This document shows positions 27,381 to 38,147 of a DNA stretch of 64,000 nt, piece by piece. The notes below the pieces were generated by a model, which was not told the origin of the DNA, made no database searches, and saw nothing but the letters and a program-made list of their open reading frames with translations. A program made the translations under genes and the position numbers. The stretch's first letter is position 1. Each line of letters begins with the position of its first letter. The DNA is taken from the NCBI RefSeq assembly GCF_004358345.1, contig NZ_CP037952.1, forward strand, positions 930,001-994,000, given 5' to 3'. The DNA is from Parashewanella spongiae. GTDB taxonomy: Bacteria; Pseudomonadota; Gammaproteobacteria; Enterobacterales; Shewanellaceae.

Positions 27381-27754
27381 GGGCGTTCTCAAAAAATAAG
27401 GCGGGGCAAAGATAGCGGTAGCGAATATCGAGTGCAAGTTTTATTGCATGCTCAGGTGCTTATTTTCTTCCATTGAATTGTACCCAAAACAATTATTTTA
27501 ATCTCTGTAATTTGTTCGTTAATTATTCTATCGACATAACTTAACCAAAGCTGACTTTCGTAATACCCACACTGAAATAACCTATATTTTTCGTGGCGAT
27601 GCGTCTTTATTTGGGGTAAAATGCGCGCGACCAACGTGATTGCGATCGCATTTCTGTGATAATTCTGCGTCAGCTCAATGCCTGAAACCCTTGTGGCGAT
27701 AGGGACTTGGACGACGTACGCATTTTATTTCCTTCAAACGTAGTGCTTGTGGAT
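27381..27754. promoter_or_regulatory. rluA/nqrA divergent region and possible structured nqr leader
   Basis: 374 bases with no convincing gene. The 100 bases before nqrA (about 27655-27754) are GC-richer, with AACCCTTGTGGCGATAGGGA able to form a CCCT/AGGG hairpin. Structured RNA leaders upstream of nqrA have been described in gammaproteobacteria, and this could be one. nqrA has no strong Shine-Dalgarno. Confidence 0.35.
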
Positions 27755-29089
27755 ATGATTACAATTAAGAAAGGATTGGAACTGCCTATTGCAGGCGGAC
27801 CAGAACAAGTTATCCATAATGGCCCAGCCATTAAACAGGTAGCGACACTGGGTGAAGAGTATATTGGCTTACGTCCGACGATGAAAATCAAGGTCGGCGA
27901 TAAAGTAAAAAAAGGTCAGGTTATTTTCGAGGATAAGAAAAACCCTGGCGTTAAATATACCGCTTCAGCGAGTGGCACTGTTACCGAAATTAACCGAGGC
28001 GCTAAGCGTGTCTTACAGTCTGTTGTTATTAACGTTGAAGGCGATGATGCCGTTACTTTTGACAAATATGACACAGCACAATTAGACAACTTAGATTCAG
28101 CTAAAGTCCGTGAAAATCTGATTGAATCAGGTCTTTGGACTGCGTTGCGCACCCGTCCATTCAGTAAAGTACCTGCAGTCGATTCAAATGCCGCAGGTAT
28201 TTTCGTGACTGCGATTGATACTCAACCTTTAGCGGCCGATCCGGTTGTTATTATCAATGAACATAAAGATGATTTTGCAAATGGCCTTAAGCTACTTGCT
28301 CAATTAACTGACGGTAAAGTCTTCCTATGTAAAGCTCCAGGTGCCGATATCCCATCAGCAAACGCTCAAGTTGAAGAGTTTGGTGGTATTCATCCTGCAG
28401 GCTTAGTGGGAACTCATATCCATAACCTACTTCCAGCTTCTGCAAATCGCGTAGTTTGGCACATTGGCTATCAAGACGTGATCGCCATGGGTCAGTTATT
28501 TACTACAGGTACATTGAACGTTAATCGTGTTATCGCCGTTGGCGGACCTAAGGCGTTAAAACCTAGATTATTACGCATAGTGTTAGGAGCTAATACTGCT
28601 GAGTTGATGGCGAAAGAAATTCAAGAAGGCAATGTCCGTTTGATTTCTGGTTCAGTATTAAATGGCCGCACAGCGATGGGACCTCACGCTTATCTTGGTC
28701 GCTATCATCAACAGGTAAGCGTGGTAGAAGAAGGCACTGAGCAAGAGTTTTTTGGTTGGGCAATGCCTGGTGCGAAAAAGTTCTCTGCGACTCGTGCATT
28801 CTTGGCTCATTTATCGCCATCACGTTTGTTTAGCTTAACAACAAGCACAGGTGGGTCAGATCGTTCTATGGTACCAATTGGTCTGTATGAGCGTGTTATG
28901 CCACTCGATATACTTCCAACTATGTTACTGCGTGATTTAATTTCTGGTGACAATGATGGTGCAGCTTCTTTGGGTGCATTAGAGCTGGATGAAGAAGATT
29001 TATCACTGTGTACGTTCGTATGTCCGGGCAAATATGACTATGGTACATATCTGCGTGACTGTTTAGATACGATCGAGAGGGAAGGCTAA
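27755..29089 (+). CDS. nqrA: Na+-translocating NADH:quinone reductase subunit A
   Basis: 444 residues from the ATG at 27755 ([18 protein letters not shown]), the conserved NqrA start; the open frame runs 16 codons further up. NqrA is a peripheral cytoplasmic subunit involved in quinone binding at the Na+ pump. The core [20 protein letters not shown] is the lipoyl-like fold seen at its N-terminus. It is the first gene of nqrABCDEF, and its stop TAA overlaps the nqrB ATG by one base (TAATG). Confidence 0.96.
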   Translation: MITIKKGLELPIAGGPEQVIHNGPAIKQVATLGEEYIGLRPTMKIKVGDKVKKGQVIFEDKKNPGVKYTASASGTVTEINRGAKRVLQSVVINVEGDDAVTFDKYDTAQLDNLDSAKVRENLIESGLWTALRTRPFSKVPAVDSNAAGIFVTAIDTQPLAADPVVIINEHKDDFANGLKLLAQLTDGKVFLCKAPGADIPSANAQVEEFGGIHPAGLVGTHIHNLLPASANRVVWHIGYQDVIAMGQLFTTGTLNVNRVIAVGGPKALKPRLLRIVLGANTAELMAKEIQEGNVRLISGSVLNGRTAMGPHAYLGRYHQQVSVVEEGTEQEFFGWAMPGAKKFSATRAFLAHLSPSRLFSLTTSTGGSDRSMVPIGLYERVMPLDILPTMLLRDLISGDNDGAASLGALELDEEDLSLCTFVCPGKYDYGTYLRDCLDTIEREG

Positions 29090-30288
29090 TGGGCTTGAAG
29101 AATTTTTTCGACCGTATTGAGCCAAGCTTTGAAAAAGGCGGCAAATACGAAAAATGGTATGCGCTTTTTGAAGCCATATATTCTGGTTTTTATACACCAG
29201 GTAAAGTAAACAAAGGTCGCACTCACGTTCGTGATAACATCGACTTAAAACGTATCATGATTACGGTATGGGCATGTACGTTCCCTGCCATGTTTATGGG
29301 TATGTATAACGTTGGTTTGCAAGCTCAAGACGCATTAATTGCGGGTTTTGCTTCTCCTGATATCTGGCAAGTTGATGTGTTCAGTTTATTTGCTGGAGAA
29401 TTAACGAAAGATGCAAGCTGGATCACCTTAATGTTTTATGGTGCCTGTTTCTTTTTGCCGATTTATGCAGTTACATTCGCGGTAGGCGGTTTCTGGGAAG
29501 TCTTATTTGCATCGGTGCGCGGACATGAAATTAACGAAGGGTTCTTTGTTACTTCAATTCTGTTTGCATTAACGCTACCAGCAACAATTCCTCTGTGGAT
29601 GGTTGCATTAGGTATTACCTTCGGTGTAGTTGTTGCTAAAGAAATCTTCGGTGGTACTGGGCGCAACTTCTTAAACCCAGCGCTTGCAGGTCGTGCTTTC
29701 TTATTCTTTGCTTACCCTTTAAATATGTCTGGCGACACCACATGGGTTGTTGCGGATGGATTTTCAGGTGCAACAGCATTAAGCCAAGCAGCTGCCGGTC
29801 AATTGAGTTATGCGTTCGATCAAAGCTGGTGGGATGCATTCCTAGGCTTTATTCCTGGCTCTATGGGTGAGGTATCAACATTAGCAATTTTGCTTGGTGG
29901 TATGGTGCTGATTTATGCTCGCATTGCATCATGGCGTATTGTTTTAGGTGTTATGCTCGGTATGGCGGCAATATCAACATTATTGAATGTGATTGGCAGT
30001 GATACCAACCCAATGTTTGCTATGCCATGGTACTGGCACTTGTCCTTGGGTGGATTCGCGTTCGGGATGATGTTTATGGCAACAGATCCTGTATCGGCTT
30101 CATTTACTAACAAAGGTAAATTAGCTTACGGTATGTTGATTGGTGCAATGGTTGTATTTGTTCGAGTGATTAACCCAGCCTTCCCAGAAGGGATGATGTT
30201 GGCTATCTTATTCGCAAACTTATTTGCACCATTATTCGATCACTTCGTGGTTCAAGCAAACATCAAACGGAGGATCGCTCGTGGCTAA
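29089..30288 (+). CDS. nqrB: Na+-translocating NADH:quinone reductase subunit B
   Basis: 399 residues, many membrane segments. The covalent FMN site is the Thr in [11 protein letters not shown] (SGAT motif). NqrB carries FMN and riboflavin and is a main Na+ translocation subunit. The flavin is attached by ApbE, encoded downstream in the same cluster. Start overlaps nqrA by one base, and the end overlaps the nqrC GTG start by eight bases, indicating translational coupling. Confidence 0.97.
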   Translation: MGLKNFFDRIEPSFEKGGKYEKWYALFEAIYSGFYTPGKVNKGRTHVRDNIDLKRIMITVWACTFPAMFMGMYNVGLQAQDALIAGFASPDIWQVDVFSLFAGELTKDASWITLMFYGACFFLPIYAVTFAVGGFWEVLFASVRGHEINEGFFVTSILFALTLPATIPLWMVALGITFGVVVAKEIFGGTGRNFLNPALAGRAFLFFAYPLNMSGDTTWVVADGFSGATALSQAAAGQLSYAFDQSWWDAFLGFIPGSMGEVSTLAILLGGMVLIYARIASWRIVLGVMLGMAAISTLLNVIGSDTNPMFAMPWYWHLSLGGFAFGMMFMATDPVSASFTNKGKLAYGMLIGAMVVFVRVINPAFPEGMMLAILFANLFAPLFDHFVVQANIKRRIARG

Positions 30289-31084
30289 TGCAGCAAACAA
30301 AGATTCGTTCGGAAGAACCTTATTTATCGTTGTTGGTTTGTGTCTGATCTGTTCAGTATTAGTGTCAGCAGCAGCGGTAATTTTAAAGCCTACTCAGGAA
30401 CAAAATAAGTTACTGGATAAGCAAAAGTACATTCTTGAAGCCGCGAACCTTATCAATACTCGTGAAGGTAAAGTATCGAAAGAAAAAATTCTTGAACTTT
30501 ATAATCAACGTGTTGAAGCTAAAGTAGTTAATTTAGCGTCAGGTGACTTTGTAGCTGATATTGATGGTAATACGTTCGAGATGGATAAAGCCGCTCGTGA
30601 CTTAAGCGTTTCATTCAAACCGAAGAATGATATCGCTTCTGTTAAGCGGGTTGCGAATAACGCTGTAATTTACTTAGTTCGTAATGAGCAAGATCAATTA
30701 AATACCGTTATTTTGCCAATCAAAGGCTACGGCTTGTGGTCAACCATGTATGCATTTTTAGCGGTTAAACCAGATTTCAACACAATTGAGAACTTGGTTT
30801 ACTATGACTTCACCGGATCAGGTGAAACACCAGGATTAGGTGGCGAAGTTCAAAACCCTAAATGGATCGCAAAGTGGAAGAATAAAAAATTGTATGATGC
30901 GCAGGGTAACCTTGCAATTAAGGTTACTAAAAACCCTGTAATTGCATCTTCTGAGCACGGTGTTGATGCACTTTCAGGGGCAACTTTAACCAGTAACGGT
31001 GTACAGCATTCTATTGACTTTTGGCTAGGTAATGAAGGTTTTGCTCGCTTTATTGATAAAGCGCGTGATGGAGGCTTAAACTAA
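30281..31084 (+). CDS. nqrC: Na+-translocating NADH:quinone reductase subunit C
   Basis: 267 residues from the GTG at 30281 ([15 protein letters not shown]), the conserved NqrC start. CGGAGG sits about 10 bases upstream, inside nqrB. One N-terminal membrane helix, then a periplasmic domain with the covalent FMN Thr in [13 protein letters not shown]. It passes electrons between flavins of the complex. Its stop overlaps the nqrD start by one base. Confidence 0.96.
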   Translation: MANAANKDSFGRTLFIVVGLCLICSVLVSAAAVILKPTQEQNKLLDKQKYILEAANLINTREGKVSKEKILELYNQRVEAKVVNLASGDFVADIDGNTFEMDKAARDLSVSFKPKNDIASVKRVANNAVIYLVRNEQDQLNTVILPIKGYGLWSTMYAFLAVKPDFNTIENLVYYDFTGSGETPGLGGEVQNPKWIAKWKNKKLYDAQGNLAIKVTKNPVIASSEHGVDALSGATLTSNGVQHSIDFWLGNEGFARFIDKARDGGLN

Positions 31085-31716
31085 TGGCTGATACTAAAGA
31101 ACTTAAAGGGGTACTAACCGGTCCTATCGTTAGTAATAACCCAATTGCGTTACAAGTCTTGGGTGTGTGTAGTGCGTTAGCGGTAACCAGTAGCATGGAA
31201 GCGGCTTTGGTAATGACACTTGCTTTAACGGCTGTAACTGCGTTCTCTAACTTGTTTATTTCGATTATCCGTAATCATATTCCAAGCAGTGTGCGTATTA
31301 TCGTGCAAATGACCATTATTGCGTCATTAGTTATCGTCGTTGACCAAGTGCTTCAAGCTTATGCTTACGACGTTGCTAAACAGCTTTCGGTGTTCGTCGG
31401 CTTGATCATCACTAACTGTATCGTGATGGGGCGTGCTGAAGCCTATGCAATGAAGACTCCTCCATTGATGAGCTTCATGGATGGTATCGGTAACGGTCTT
31501 GGATACGGTGCCATTTTACTCGCCGTTGGTTTCGTGCGTGAATTGTTTGGTAGTGGTAGCTTATTTGGCATTGAAATCATGAAAAAGATTTCAGAAGGTG
31601 GCTGGTATCAACCGAATGGTTTGCTATTGCTACCGCCAAGTGCGTTTTTCCTGATCGGTATTCTGATTTGGATTATTCGTACTTACAAGCCTGATCAAGT
31701 AGAAGCGAAAGGGTAA
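31084..31716 (+). CDS. nqrD: Na+-translocating NADH:quinone reductase subunit D
   Basis: 210 residues, about six membrane helices. It belongs with NqrE to the RnfA/RnfE-like pair that forms the pseudo-symmetric membrane core holding a Cys-ligated Fe centre. The Cys in [16 protein letters not shown] is the candidate ligand, and [15 protein letters not shown] is typical. Five bases separate it from nqrE. Confidence 0.96.
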   Translation: MADTKELKGVLTGPIVSNNPIALQVLGVCSALAVTSSMEAALVMTLALTAVTAFSNLFISIIRNHIPSSVRIIVQMTIIASLVIVVDQVLQAYAYDVAKQLSVFVGLIITNCIVMGRAEAYAMKTPPLMSFMDGIGNGLGYGAILLAVGFVRELFGSGSLFGIEIMKKISEGGWYQPNGLLLLPPSAFFLIGILIWIIRTYKPDQVEAKG

Positions 31717-31721
31717 GCGCA

Positions 31722-32330
31722 ATGGAACATTATCTTAGTTTGTTAATTCGCTCTGTTTTCATTGAAAACATGGCACTATCCTTTTTCCTTGGTATGTGTA
31801 CTTTCCTAGCGGTTTCTAAGAAAGTCACCACAGCTATGGGCTTAGGTGTAGCAGTTATCGTTGTACTTGCAATTTCAGTACCTGCAAACCAACTTATCTA
31901 TCAAGGGTTATTGGCTCCTGGTGCATTAACTTGGGCAGGCTATCCAGATGCTGACTTGAGCTTCTTGAAGTTTATTACCTTTATTGGGGTAATCGCGGCT
32001 CTCGTTCAAATCTTAGAGATGACCTTAGATAAGTATTTTCCACCTCTGTATAACGCATTGGGTATTTTCCTACCTTTGATCACCGTAAACTGTGCAATTT
32101 TTGGTGCGGTATCATTCATGGTTGAACGTGACTACAACTTGGGTGAGAGTGTGGTCTTTGGTATTGGTTCAGGCATTGGTTGGGCATTGGCGATTGTTTT
32201 ACTTGCGGGTATCCGTGAGAAAATGAAATATGCAGATGTACCTGATGGTCTGCGTGGTCTAGGTATTACCTTTATCACAGCGGGTCTTATGGCCTTAGGT
32301 TTTATGTCATTCTCGGGCGTCTCTTTATAA
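31722..32330 (+). CDS. nqrE: Na+-translocating NADH:quinone reductase subunit E
   Basis: 202 residues, six predicted membrane helices. It is the inverted partner of NqrD. The Cys in [14 protein letters not shown] is the counterpart iron ligand. [20 protein letters not shown] closes the conserved region. nqrF follows after 46 bases with its own RBS. Confidence 0.96.
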   Translation: MEHYLSLLIRSVFIENMALSFFLGMCTFLAVSKKVTTAMGLGVAVIVVLAISVPANQLIYQGLLAPGALTWAGYPDADLSFLKFITFIGVIAALVQILEMTLDKYFPPLYNALGIFLPLITVNCAIFGAVSFMVERDYNLGESVVFGIGSGIGWALAIVLLAGIREKMKYADVPDGLRGLGITFITAGLMALGFMSFSGVSL

Positions 32331-32376
32331 GACGCTGCGAGTGGTGTGGTAATTAGGATCCTCCAAGGATAAATTA

Positions 32377-33603
32377 ATGGATATTCTATTTTTAGGCGTG
32401 GGGATGTTTACCTTAATCGTCTTGGTTTTGGTATTAGTGATTTTATTCGCTAAGTCAAAACTTGTAGCGTCAGGTGACATCACAATCGGCATTAATGGTG
32501 ATGCAGATAAAGCAATTACAACAGCTGCTGGCGGTAAACTACTCGGTGCATTGTCTGAAAGCGGTATTTTCGTATCAAGCGCTTGTGGCGGCGGTGGTTC
32601 ATGTGGTCAGTGTCGTGTAAATATTAAGTCTGGTGGTGGTGATATTCTGCCAACTGAGCTTGATCATATTAGTAAAGGTGATGCGCGTAATGGTTGTCGT
32701 TTATCATGTCAGGTTAATGTTAAAAGCGATATGGAAATCGAGCTGGACGAAGAAATCTTTGGTGTGAAGAAGTGGGAATGTGAAGTTATTTCAAACGATA
32801 ACAAAGCCACTTTCATTAAAGAGCTTAAACTTGGTATTCCTGATGGCGAATCGGTACCTTTCCGTGCTGGTGGTTACATTCAGATTGAAGCGCCAGCGCA
32901 CCATGTTAATTATGCTGACTTTGATGTTCCAGCTGAATACCGTGGTGACTGGGAGCATTTTGGCTTCTTTAAGTTAGAGTCAAAAGTTGACGAAGAAACC
33001 ATTCGTGCTTATTCAATGGCTAACTATCCTGAAGAAGAAGGCATCATTATGTTGAACGTGCGTATTGCTACGCCGCCTCCACGTAATTTGAGCCTACCTT
33101 GTGGCAAAATGTCTTCGTTCATTTGGAGCCTTAAAGCAGGCGACAAAGTCACAATATCAGGTCCATTTGGTGAGTTCTTTGCAAAAGATACTGATGCTGA
33201 AATGGTATTTGTGGGTGGTGGTGCAGGTATGGCGCCGATGCGTTCTCACATATTCGATCAGCTTAAGCGTCTTAATTCTAAGCGTAAAATGTCATTTTGG
33301 TATGGTGCGAGATCGAAACGAGAAATGTTCTACGTTGAAGATTTCGATGGCCTAGCCGCTGATAATGAGAACTTTGATTGGCATGTTGCACTTTCAGATC
33401 CTCAACCAGAAGATAACTGGGATGGGTATACAGGTTTCATTCATAACGTTTTGTATGAAAACTACCTAAAAGATCATGAAGCGCCAGAAGATTGTGAGTT
33501 CTACATGTGTGGTCCTCCAATGATGAATGCGGCTGTAATCGGTTTGCTGAAAGACCTAGGTGTTGAAGACGAAAACATCTTATTAGATGACTTTGGTGGT
33601 TAA
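32377..33603 (+). CDS. nqrF: Na+-translocating NADH:quinone reductase subunit F (NADH dehydrogenase flavoprotein)
   Basis: 408 residues. One N-terminal membrane helix anchors it. The plant-type 2Fe-2S ferredoxin domain shows [10 protein letters not shown] with a further Cys in NGCRLSC. The ferredoxin-reductase part has the FAD motif RAYSMANYP and the NAD-binding [12 protein letters not shown]. It is the entry point for electrons from NADH on the cytoplasmic side. The C-terminal LDDFGG is conserved. A terminator follows before apbE. Confidence 0.97.
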   Translation: MDILFLGVGMFTLIVLVLVLVILFAKSKLVASGDITIGINGDADKAITTAAGGKLLGALSESGIFVSSACGGGGSCGQCRVNIKSGGGDILPTELDHISKGDARNGCRLSCQVNVKSDMEIELDEEIFGVKKWECEVISNDNKATFIKELKLGIPDGESVPFRAGGYIQIEAPAHHVNYADFDVPAEYRGDWEHFGFFKLESKVDEETIRAYSMANYPEEEGIIMLNVRIATPPPRNLSLPCGKMSSFIWSLKAGDKVTISGPFGEFFAKDTDAEMVFVGGGAGMAPMRSHIFDQLKRLNSKRKMSFWYGARSKREMFYVEDFDGLAADNENFDWHVALSDPQPEDNWDGYTGFIHNVLYENYLKDHEAPEDCEFYMCGPPMMNAAVIGLLKDLGVEDENILLDDFGG

Positions 33604-33620
33604 GCCCAAAATTATCAGAT

Positions 33621-33668
33621 AAAAAAAGCCGCATGATTCTCAAATTAATGAGTTCATGCGGCTTTTTT
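33621..33668 (+). terminator. Terminator between nqrF and apbE
   Basis: AAAAAAAGCCGCATGA / TCATGCGGCTTTTTT with a 17-base loop. It should reduce read-through into apbE and nqrM. Confidence 0.85.
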
Positions 33669-33726
33669 GTTGCTGTGTATTAGACTTGTTTATGCGGAAG
33701 ACAACATAACATTAGGAATAGAGCTC

Positions 33727-34755
33727 ATGATTAAAGCAAAACAACAGATCCATTGGAGTTTGCTGTTACTGATCACCTTTGTGGGTGGACTGGTAGCATG
33801 TAGTAAAACGGCAGATACTATTTCTTTATCTGGCAGCACAATGGGTACGACTTATAATGTGAAATTGGTATCAAATAATAAAGTACCAGACCTTGATACT
33901 CTTCACGCTGAAATTGACTTGGTACTTGAGCAAGTCAATGATCAAATGTCTACTTATCGTCCAGATTCAGAGCTATCAACATATAACCGTTTGCTCAACG
34001 GACAAGGTATGAAGGTTTCACCAGATACTATCACTGTAGTAAGTGAAGCAAAGAGGCTTAATGAACTCACGGATGGTGCATTGAATGTAACCGTTGGTCC
34101 TTTGATCAATTTATGGGGGTTTGGCCCTGGTAAGCGCCGTGTAGAGCCGCCAGTCCAGTCAGAAATTGATGCTGCAAAAGCCATGATGAATATTAGTGCC
34201 GTTATGATAGATGGTAATCGACTAATCAAAGGCAGCGATGATTTATATGTAGATTTATCGGCAATTGCAAAGGGGTTCGGTGTTGATAAAATTGCATCAA
34301 TACTTAATAAATACGATGTCACTGGTTATTTAGTAGAAATTGGTGGCGAGCTTAAGTCTAAAGGCACTAAAGCAGATGGTTCAACTTGGAAAGTCGCGAT
34401 AGAAAAACCAACCACTGATGAACGAAAAGTGCAACAAATTGTGTCTTTAAAAGATATGGCGATGGCCACATCAGGTGATTATCGCAATTATTTTGAGAAA
34501 GATGGTAAACGCTTCGCTCACATTGTTGACCCTAGATCAGGCTTTCCAATTCAGCACACTTTGGCTTCAGTCACTGTGCTACATGATGATTGTATGGTTG
34601 CAGATGGTTTAGCGACAGCAATGATGGTGATGGGCACTAAAGACGCATTAAAGCTTGCCAAACAGCAAGAGTTAGCGATAATGCTGATTGAAAAACAGGG
34701 GGATGGTTTTAAGGTCATTTATAGTGATGCTTTTAAGCCTTTCATTACTGAGTAA
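33727..34755 (+). CDS. apbE: FAD:protein FMN transferase (flavinylates NqrB/NqrC)
   Basis: 342 residues from the ATG at 33727, which begins a lipoprotein signal ending in lipobox VAC. ApbE-type core: SGSTMGTTYNV at the start of the domain, DLSAIAKGFGVDKIA, EIGGELKSKG and HIVDPRSGFP. The enzyme moves FMN from FAD onto Thr of the SGAT motifs in NqrB and NqrC at the periplasmic face, fitting its place in the nqr cluster. The terminator upstream suggests partly independent expression. Confidence 0.94.
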   Translation: MIKAKQQIHWSLLLLITFVGGLVACSKTADTISLSGSTMGTTYNVKLVSNNKVPDLDTLHAEIDLVLEQVNDQMSTYRPDSELSTYNRLLNGQGMKVSPDTITVVSEAKRLNELTDGALNVTVGPLINLWGFGPGKRRVEPPVQSEIDAAKAMMNISAVMIDGNRLIKGSDDLYVDLSAIAKGFGVDKIASILNKYDVTGYLVEIGGELKSKGTKADGSTWKVAIEKPTTDERKVQQIVSLKDMAMATSGDYRNYFEKDGKRFAHIVDPRSGFPIQHTLASVTVLHDDCMVADGLATAMMVMGTKDALKLAKQQELAIMLIEKQGDGFKVIYSDAFKPFITE

Positions 34756-34767
34756 TTTGGAGTTTAT

Positions 34768-34992
34768 ATGGGCACCTTTATCGCCGCATTTGTTGTGTTA
34801 TTAGCGTTTTTTTTACTGATGTCGATTGGTTTTCTTGTTAAGAAGAAGGCCGTTGAGGGAAGTTGTGGTGGCTTAGGTGCTTTAGGAATTGAAAAAGCTT
34901 GTGATTGTGACGATCCTTGTGACAGGCGTAAACGTCGTATGGAAAAAGAGCAAGAAAGGCAGGAAATGTTACAAAAAAATCGTATCATCTAA
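34768..34992 (+). CDS. nqrM: Na+-NQR maturation factor NqrM
   Basis: 74 residues: one N-terminal membrane helix (FIAAFVVLLAFFLLMSIGFLV) followed by a Cys-rich segment, GSCGGLGALGIEKACDCDDPC, and a charged tail. This is the DUF539/NqrM family, needed for insertion of the iron centre between NqrD and NqrE. It sits 12 bases after apbE, the standard position. Confidence 0.93.
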   Translation: MGTFIAAFVVLLAFFLLMSIGFLVKKKAVEGSCGGLGALGIEKACDCDDPCDRRKRRMEKEQERQEMLQKNRII

Positions 34993-34999
34993 CTCCATA

Positions 35000-35040
35000 A
35001 TGGGTTTAATGTATTACTTACATTGAACCCGTTTTATCTT
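35000..35040 (+). terminator. Terminator of the nqr cluster
   Basis: GGGTTTAATGTA / TTACATTGAACCC stem followed by GTTTTATCTTTT. Confidence 0.75.
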
Positions 35041-35054
35041 TTAAATACTCACAT

Positions 35055-35093
35055 TCCCTCATTTATCTCATTTATCTCATTTATCTCATTAAT
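35055..35093. repeat. 9-bp microsatellite-like tandem repeat
   Basis: CTCATTTAT repeated about four times between the nqrM terminator and the family A element. Confidence 0.8.
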
Positions 35094-35110
35094 GTTTTTA
35101 GAACATTAAA

Positions 35111-35343
35111 CCTAAAAACATCAGTTGAACGCTGAGTATACGAGTAACTGTTTGAGCAATTGGATGATTTTATCATCATGGCTTTCACCCAATGAGTGAA
35201 GTGCTCTACGCTCACAAGCTTGCTAAAATGACTGCTATCTGCGTTGTAACTTTTGCAAGTAGAATAACTACTTGCTGCAAGCTACGCCTTATTATCAGCC
35301 ATTTTTTCTACGCTTGAGAACGCAGTCAACTGATGTATCTAGG
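35111..35343. repeat. Family A element split from its right target duplication by a group II intron
   Basis: Left end CCTAAAAACATCAGTTGA preceded by TTAAA (35106-35110). Right end ACTGATGTATCTAGG at 35343. The matching TTAAA is found only at 37354-37358, after the intron. Confidence 0.85.
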
Positions 35344-37353
35344 GAGCGCCACGAAGCGCTTTATTCTGTTGCGGGATTTGTCTCAACGTATACGCAGCCA
35401 AGCGATTACATGGCCATAAACCAGAGACAGCAACGTTATTATTTATAATAAGTCCATCAGGTTGAAACGTACCTGACGGGATAATTACCAGTTCATCCCG
35501 AAATCTGACGGGCATGCATAATGGGTAACCGCTATGACATGAAGCCCTGTGACAAAGGCCTTGAATAAAGGTTGAGATGCAATGTAGGCCGCAGCATCAA
35601 GCGAATTCAGTTAAGCGTCGTAAATCAAAAAATGAAGATGGGGAGTCTTTCCTAGTTGACGAACCCTGACACAAACAGAGAAGCAACTGGTAAATGCATC
35701 TGTTTGATCTTCCGGCGTAATATGAAGTGGCATGTATTGAAGGAAATAAAGTGAACGTGGGAGAGCCTGAGTGTTGGAAGGTAGTGACTTCCACTATCCG
35801 AATATAAGGTAAACCGAAATTTCAGATAGGGCGCTCAGGCAGTCGGATGAGCCCATAGTACCGTTAACCGTGAAGACAACATAACTTCACATCAGGGAAG
35901 GGACTCAGTGTTACACCCGTTTTTAACGTAACTTTTGAGGTGAAATTGCCATATGGCTAACACTCCAGTAAATATCAGAATATTACAGCGAAAACTTTAC
36001 TTACGCTCAAAGCTTAACTCGGAGCTACGATTTTACAGCTTGTACGATAAACTCAGTCGCCTAGATATACTCGAAGAAGCCTATCGACGATGCAAAGCCA
36101 ATAAAGGCGGAGCAGGAATTGATGGCATCACATTCAGTTATCTAGAGCAGCAAAAGAAAGTCGTTGCGCTGTTAAAAGAAATTCAAACTCAATTACAACA
36201 GAAAAACTATCGACCTAGCCCAGTCAAACGAGTAGAAATACTCAAAGACAACGGCAAAACGCGGAAACTTGGGATCCCGATAATCAGTGACAGAATTGTG
36301 CAAATGGCGATGACAATAGTGATGCAACCCGTCTACGAACCTCATTTACATGAACACAGTTATGGTTATCGTCCATGTCGAAGCGCCCAGCAAGCGGTAA
36401 AAGTCATTGAAATGAGCCTAAAACAAGGCTACCAGCACGTACTCGATGCTGACTTGAGTGCCTATTTCGATACCATCCCGCACGCTAAGTTGATGGCAAA
36501 AGTAGAAAGGCGAATAAGCGACAGCAGCTTTCTGAGTTTACTGAAAAGCTTTATCAAAGCGCCCATCAGCATAGAGACGGTCAACGGGAAATGGCGAATA
36601 GAAGCAAGCCGATGTGGCACTCCGCAAGGCGGAGTTATCTCTCCACTACTGGCTAACATCTATCTCAACGATTTCTGTTTGAAAATACACGAAAAAACAC
36701 CGTGTAAAATCGTTACCTATGCAGATGATTTTGTTGTACTTCATAAGCAAACCTACACACAAGAGCAACTGGACTGGATAACACAGCAATTAAGTGATGA
36801 AGGTCTGAAGCTAAATCAAAGTAAAACCCACTGTGTGGATATGGGAAAGCTGATGAATGAGTTTGATTTCCTCGGTTTTAACTTTCAACGGATCACAGGC
36901 CTCATCAAAGGCACCAGTTACATCAAGATACAGGCGTCTAAGAAGAGCCAAACAAAGCTGAAAAATAAAATCAGAGACATAGTGAAACACCGAACCTCAA
37001 ATACACTTGGCGTACTGATAAATAAGGTTAATCAAGTTCTGAGGGGATGGAAACACTATTTTGGTGGGATAGGTTATCCCAGAGGTGTATTTTTCAGAAT
37101 AAATGGATTTGTAGTAAACCGGTTCTATCGATGGCATCGTCGCTTAAGTCAACGTCGCAGCAAGTATCTATCACGAGGTGCTTACGAAAAATTACGCCAA
37201 GCTGGTCTTGAGTATTTACCCACGACAAGATGATAAGCAAAGTGAAGGAGCTGAGAGAAGTGTAACAACAGAGCCGTGTGAGGGAAAACCTCATGCACGG
37301 AATCGAAGAGGGGCTGCTGGATAAGCGATAGCGAAGCCAGTAGCCTACTCTAC
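35344..37353 (+). mobile_element. Group II intron (retroelement), about 2.0 kb
   Basis: Begins GAGCGCCACGAAGCGC and ends CCTACTCTAC. The 600-base 5' part is highly structured and non-coding, followed by the reverse transcriptase/maturase gene. Domain V is at 37271-37304 (GAGCCGTGTGAGG, GAAA-type turn, CCTCATGCACGG). Domain VI follows, with stem GGCTGCTGG / CCAGTAGCC and a bulged A at 37347, seven bases from the 3' end, suitable as branch point. The borders are inferred from the host repeat: removing the intron joins CTAGG to TTAAA, exactly the element end plus its target duplication. It appears full length. Confidence 0.88.
35953..37233 (+). CDS. ltrA: Group II intron reverse transcriptase/maturase
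   Basis: 426 residues. Reverse transcriptase palm with the catalytic YADD in VTYADDFVVL (about residue 255), RT-0/1 region FYSLYDKLSRLDILEEAYRRCKANKGGAGIDG, and SYGYRPCRSAQQAVKV. The maturase (X) domain follows with RGWKHYFGG. No HNH endonuclease domain, so integration probably uses single-stranded or replicating DNA targets. It helps splicing of and copies the surrounding intron RNA. No frameshift or stop, so likely functional. Confidence 0.93.
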   Translation: MANTPVNIRILQRKLYLRSKLNSELRFYSLYDKLSRLDILEEAYRRCKANKGGAGIDGITFSYLEQQKKVVALLKEIQTQLQQKNYRPSPVKRVEILKDNGKTRKLGIPIISDRIVQMAMTIVMQPVYEPHLHEHSYGYRPCRSAQQAVKVIEMSLKQGYQHVLDADLSAYFDTIPHAKLMAKVERRISDSSFLSLLKSFIKAPISIETVNGKWRIEASRCGTPQGGVISPLLANIYLNDFCLKIHEKTPCKIVTYADDFVVLHKQTYTQEQLDWITQQLSDEGLKLNQSKTHCVDMGKLMNEFDFLGFNFQRITGLIKGTSYIKIQASKKSQTKLKNKIRDIVKHRTSNTLGVLINKVNQVLRGWKHYFGGIGYPRGVFFRINGFVVNRFYRWHRRLSQRRSKYLSRGAYEKLRQAGLEYLPTTR

Positions 37354-37358
37354 TTAAA

Positions 37359-37510
37359 AATAGAGTTTTCTACCTGCCAGTTATATGCCAGTTATATGCC
37401 AGAGTATAACCTTGCCCATGCTCCTAAATGAATCAGGTGAGTGCTTAACATTTATATATTTGCCAAAATCACCGTTAGCTGCGTTATAAATTTTGAAAGT
37501 AGAAACGAAG
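37359..37510. repeat. Short direct repeats and a family B fragment
   Basis: TGCCAGTTATA is repeated at 37376-37402. About 37428-37510 matches the middle of family B up to AACGAAGTA, where the hairpin module should start; family C then begins. Confidence 0.65.
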
Positions 37511-37810
37511 TAATACCAATTACAGTAATTAAATGCTCAACTCAGAGCTATGTATGTGCTCAAAGTGCAATCGAAATTGATGTAGGCATAGTTGTTACCG
37601 ACATACAAAACTGTCGTTATTACATTGCTAAGTCAAGACAATTTTGAGAAGTAGTTTGAGCACATACAAGCTCCCGAAGGGCAAGGCTAAAGGGTTCCAT
37701 TACTGCGTTACAAGCACTTGAATTATCCCGACAGTACTTCAAACTTGCGCCTTGTATTGAAATCCTTTAGCTCTTGCTGAGTGGGAAGTTAATTACTGTA
37801 ATTGGTATTA
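37511..37810. repeat. Family C element, module-containing
   Basis: Starts ATACCAATTACAGTAATTA and ends TTAATTACTGTAATTGGTA. The hairpin module lies at about 37594-37628. It landed in or next to a module copy inside a family B fragment. Confidence 0.85.
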
Positions 37811-38147
37811 TTATTGTTGTTGGTGATGTAATTCTGTGTAGTGAAAGTCAAATTCCCAACTCTTACTGTGGAATTTTAATCACTTCGGGTTTAATTCCTC
37901 GCCCCTTTTGAGGGTGATTCATTTATTTTCCAAATTTGTATTGAAAACGTAGCCTTGTACTAGCCAAAAAGAGTGAGTTCCTCTTTTTTATTTCAATTCA
38001 CTATCACGTTCATTGCATTGTGAAGATTAACAACTATGCTCATTAATAAAGTTCCAGTTTCATAGATGACTCGGTTGTTTCGGGTAACTTTTTTGAATTA
38101 AAGATGAAAATGGATTGACTGGTATTACCATTAGAAAACGCATTCAA
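37811..38147. other. Intergenic stretch, nothing recognised
   Basis: About 335 bases between repeats, no plausible ORF. It could be a decayed gene or old repeat sequence; I see no motif. Confidence 0.4.

Noticed and set aside
27452-27634. 60-codon minus-strand frame upstream of nqrA
   Set aside because: No RBS, no recognisable protein features, and it lies in the AT-rich promoter region.
35052-35093. CTCATTTAT tandem repeats as a possible CRISPR or iteron array
   Set aside because: Units are only 9 bp with no spacers; it is a simple microsatellite.
35953-37233. Reverse transcriptase as a retron or DGR
   Set aside because: Domains V and VI of a group II intron follow directly, the maturase region is present, and there is no msr/msd or variable-repeat pair.
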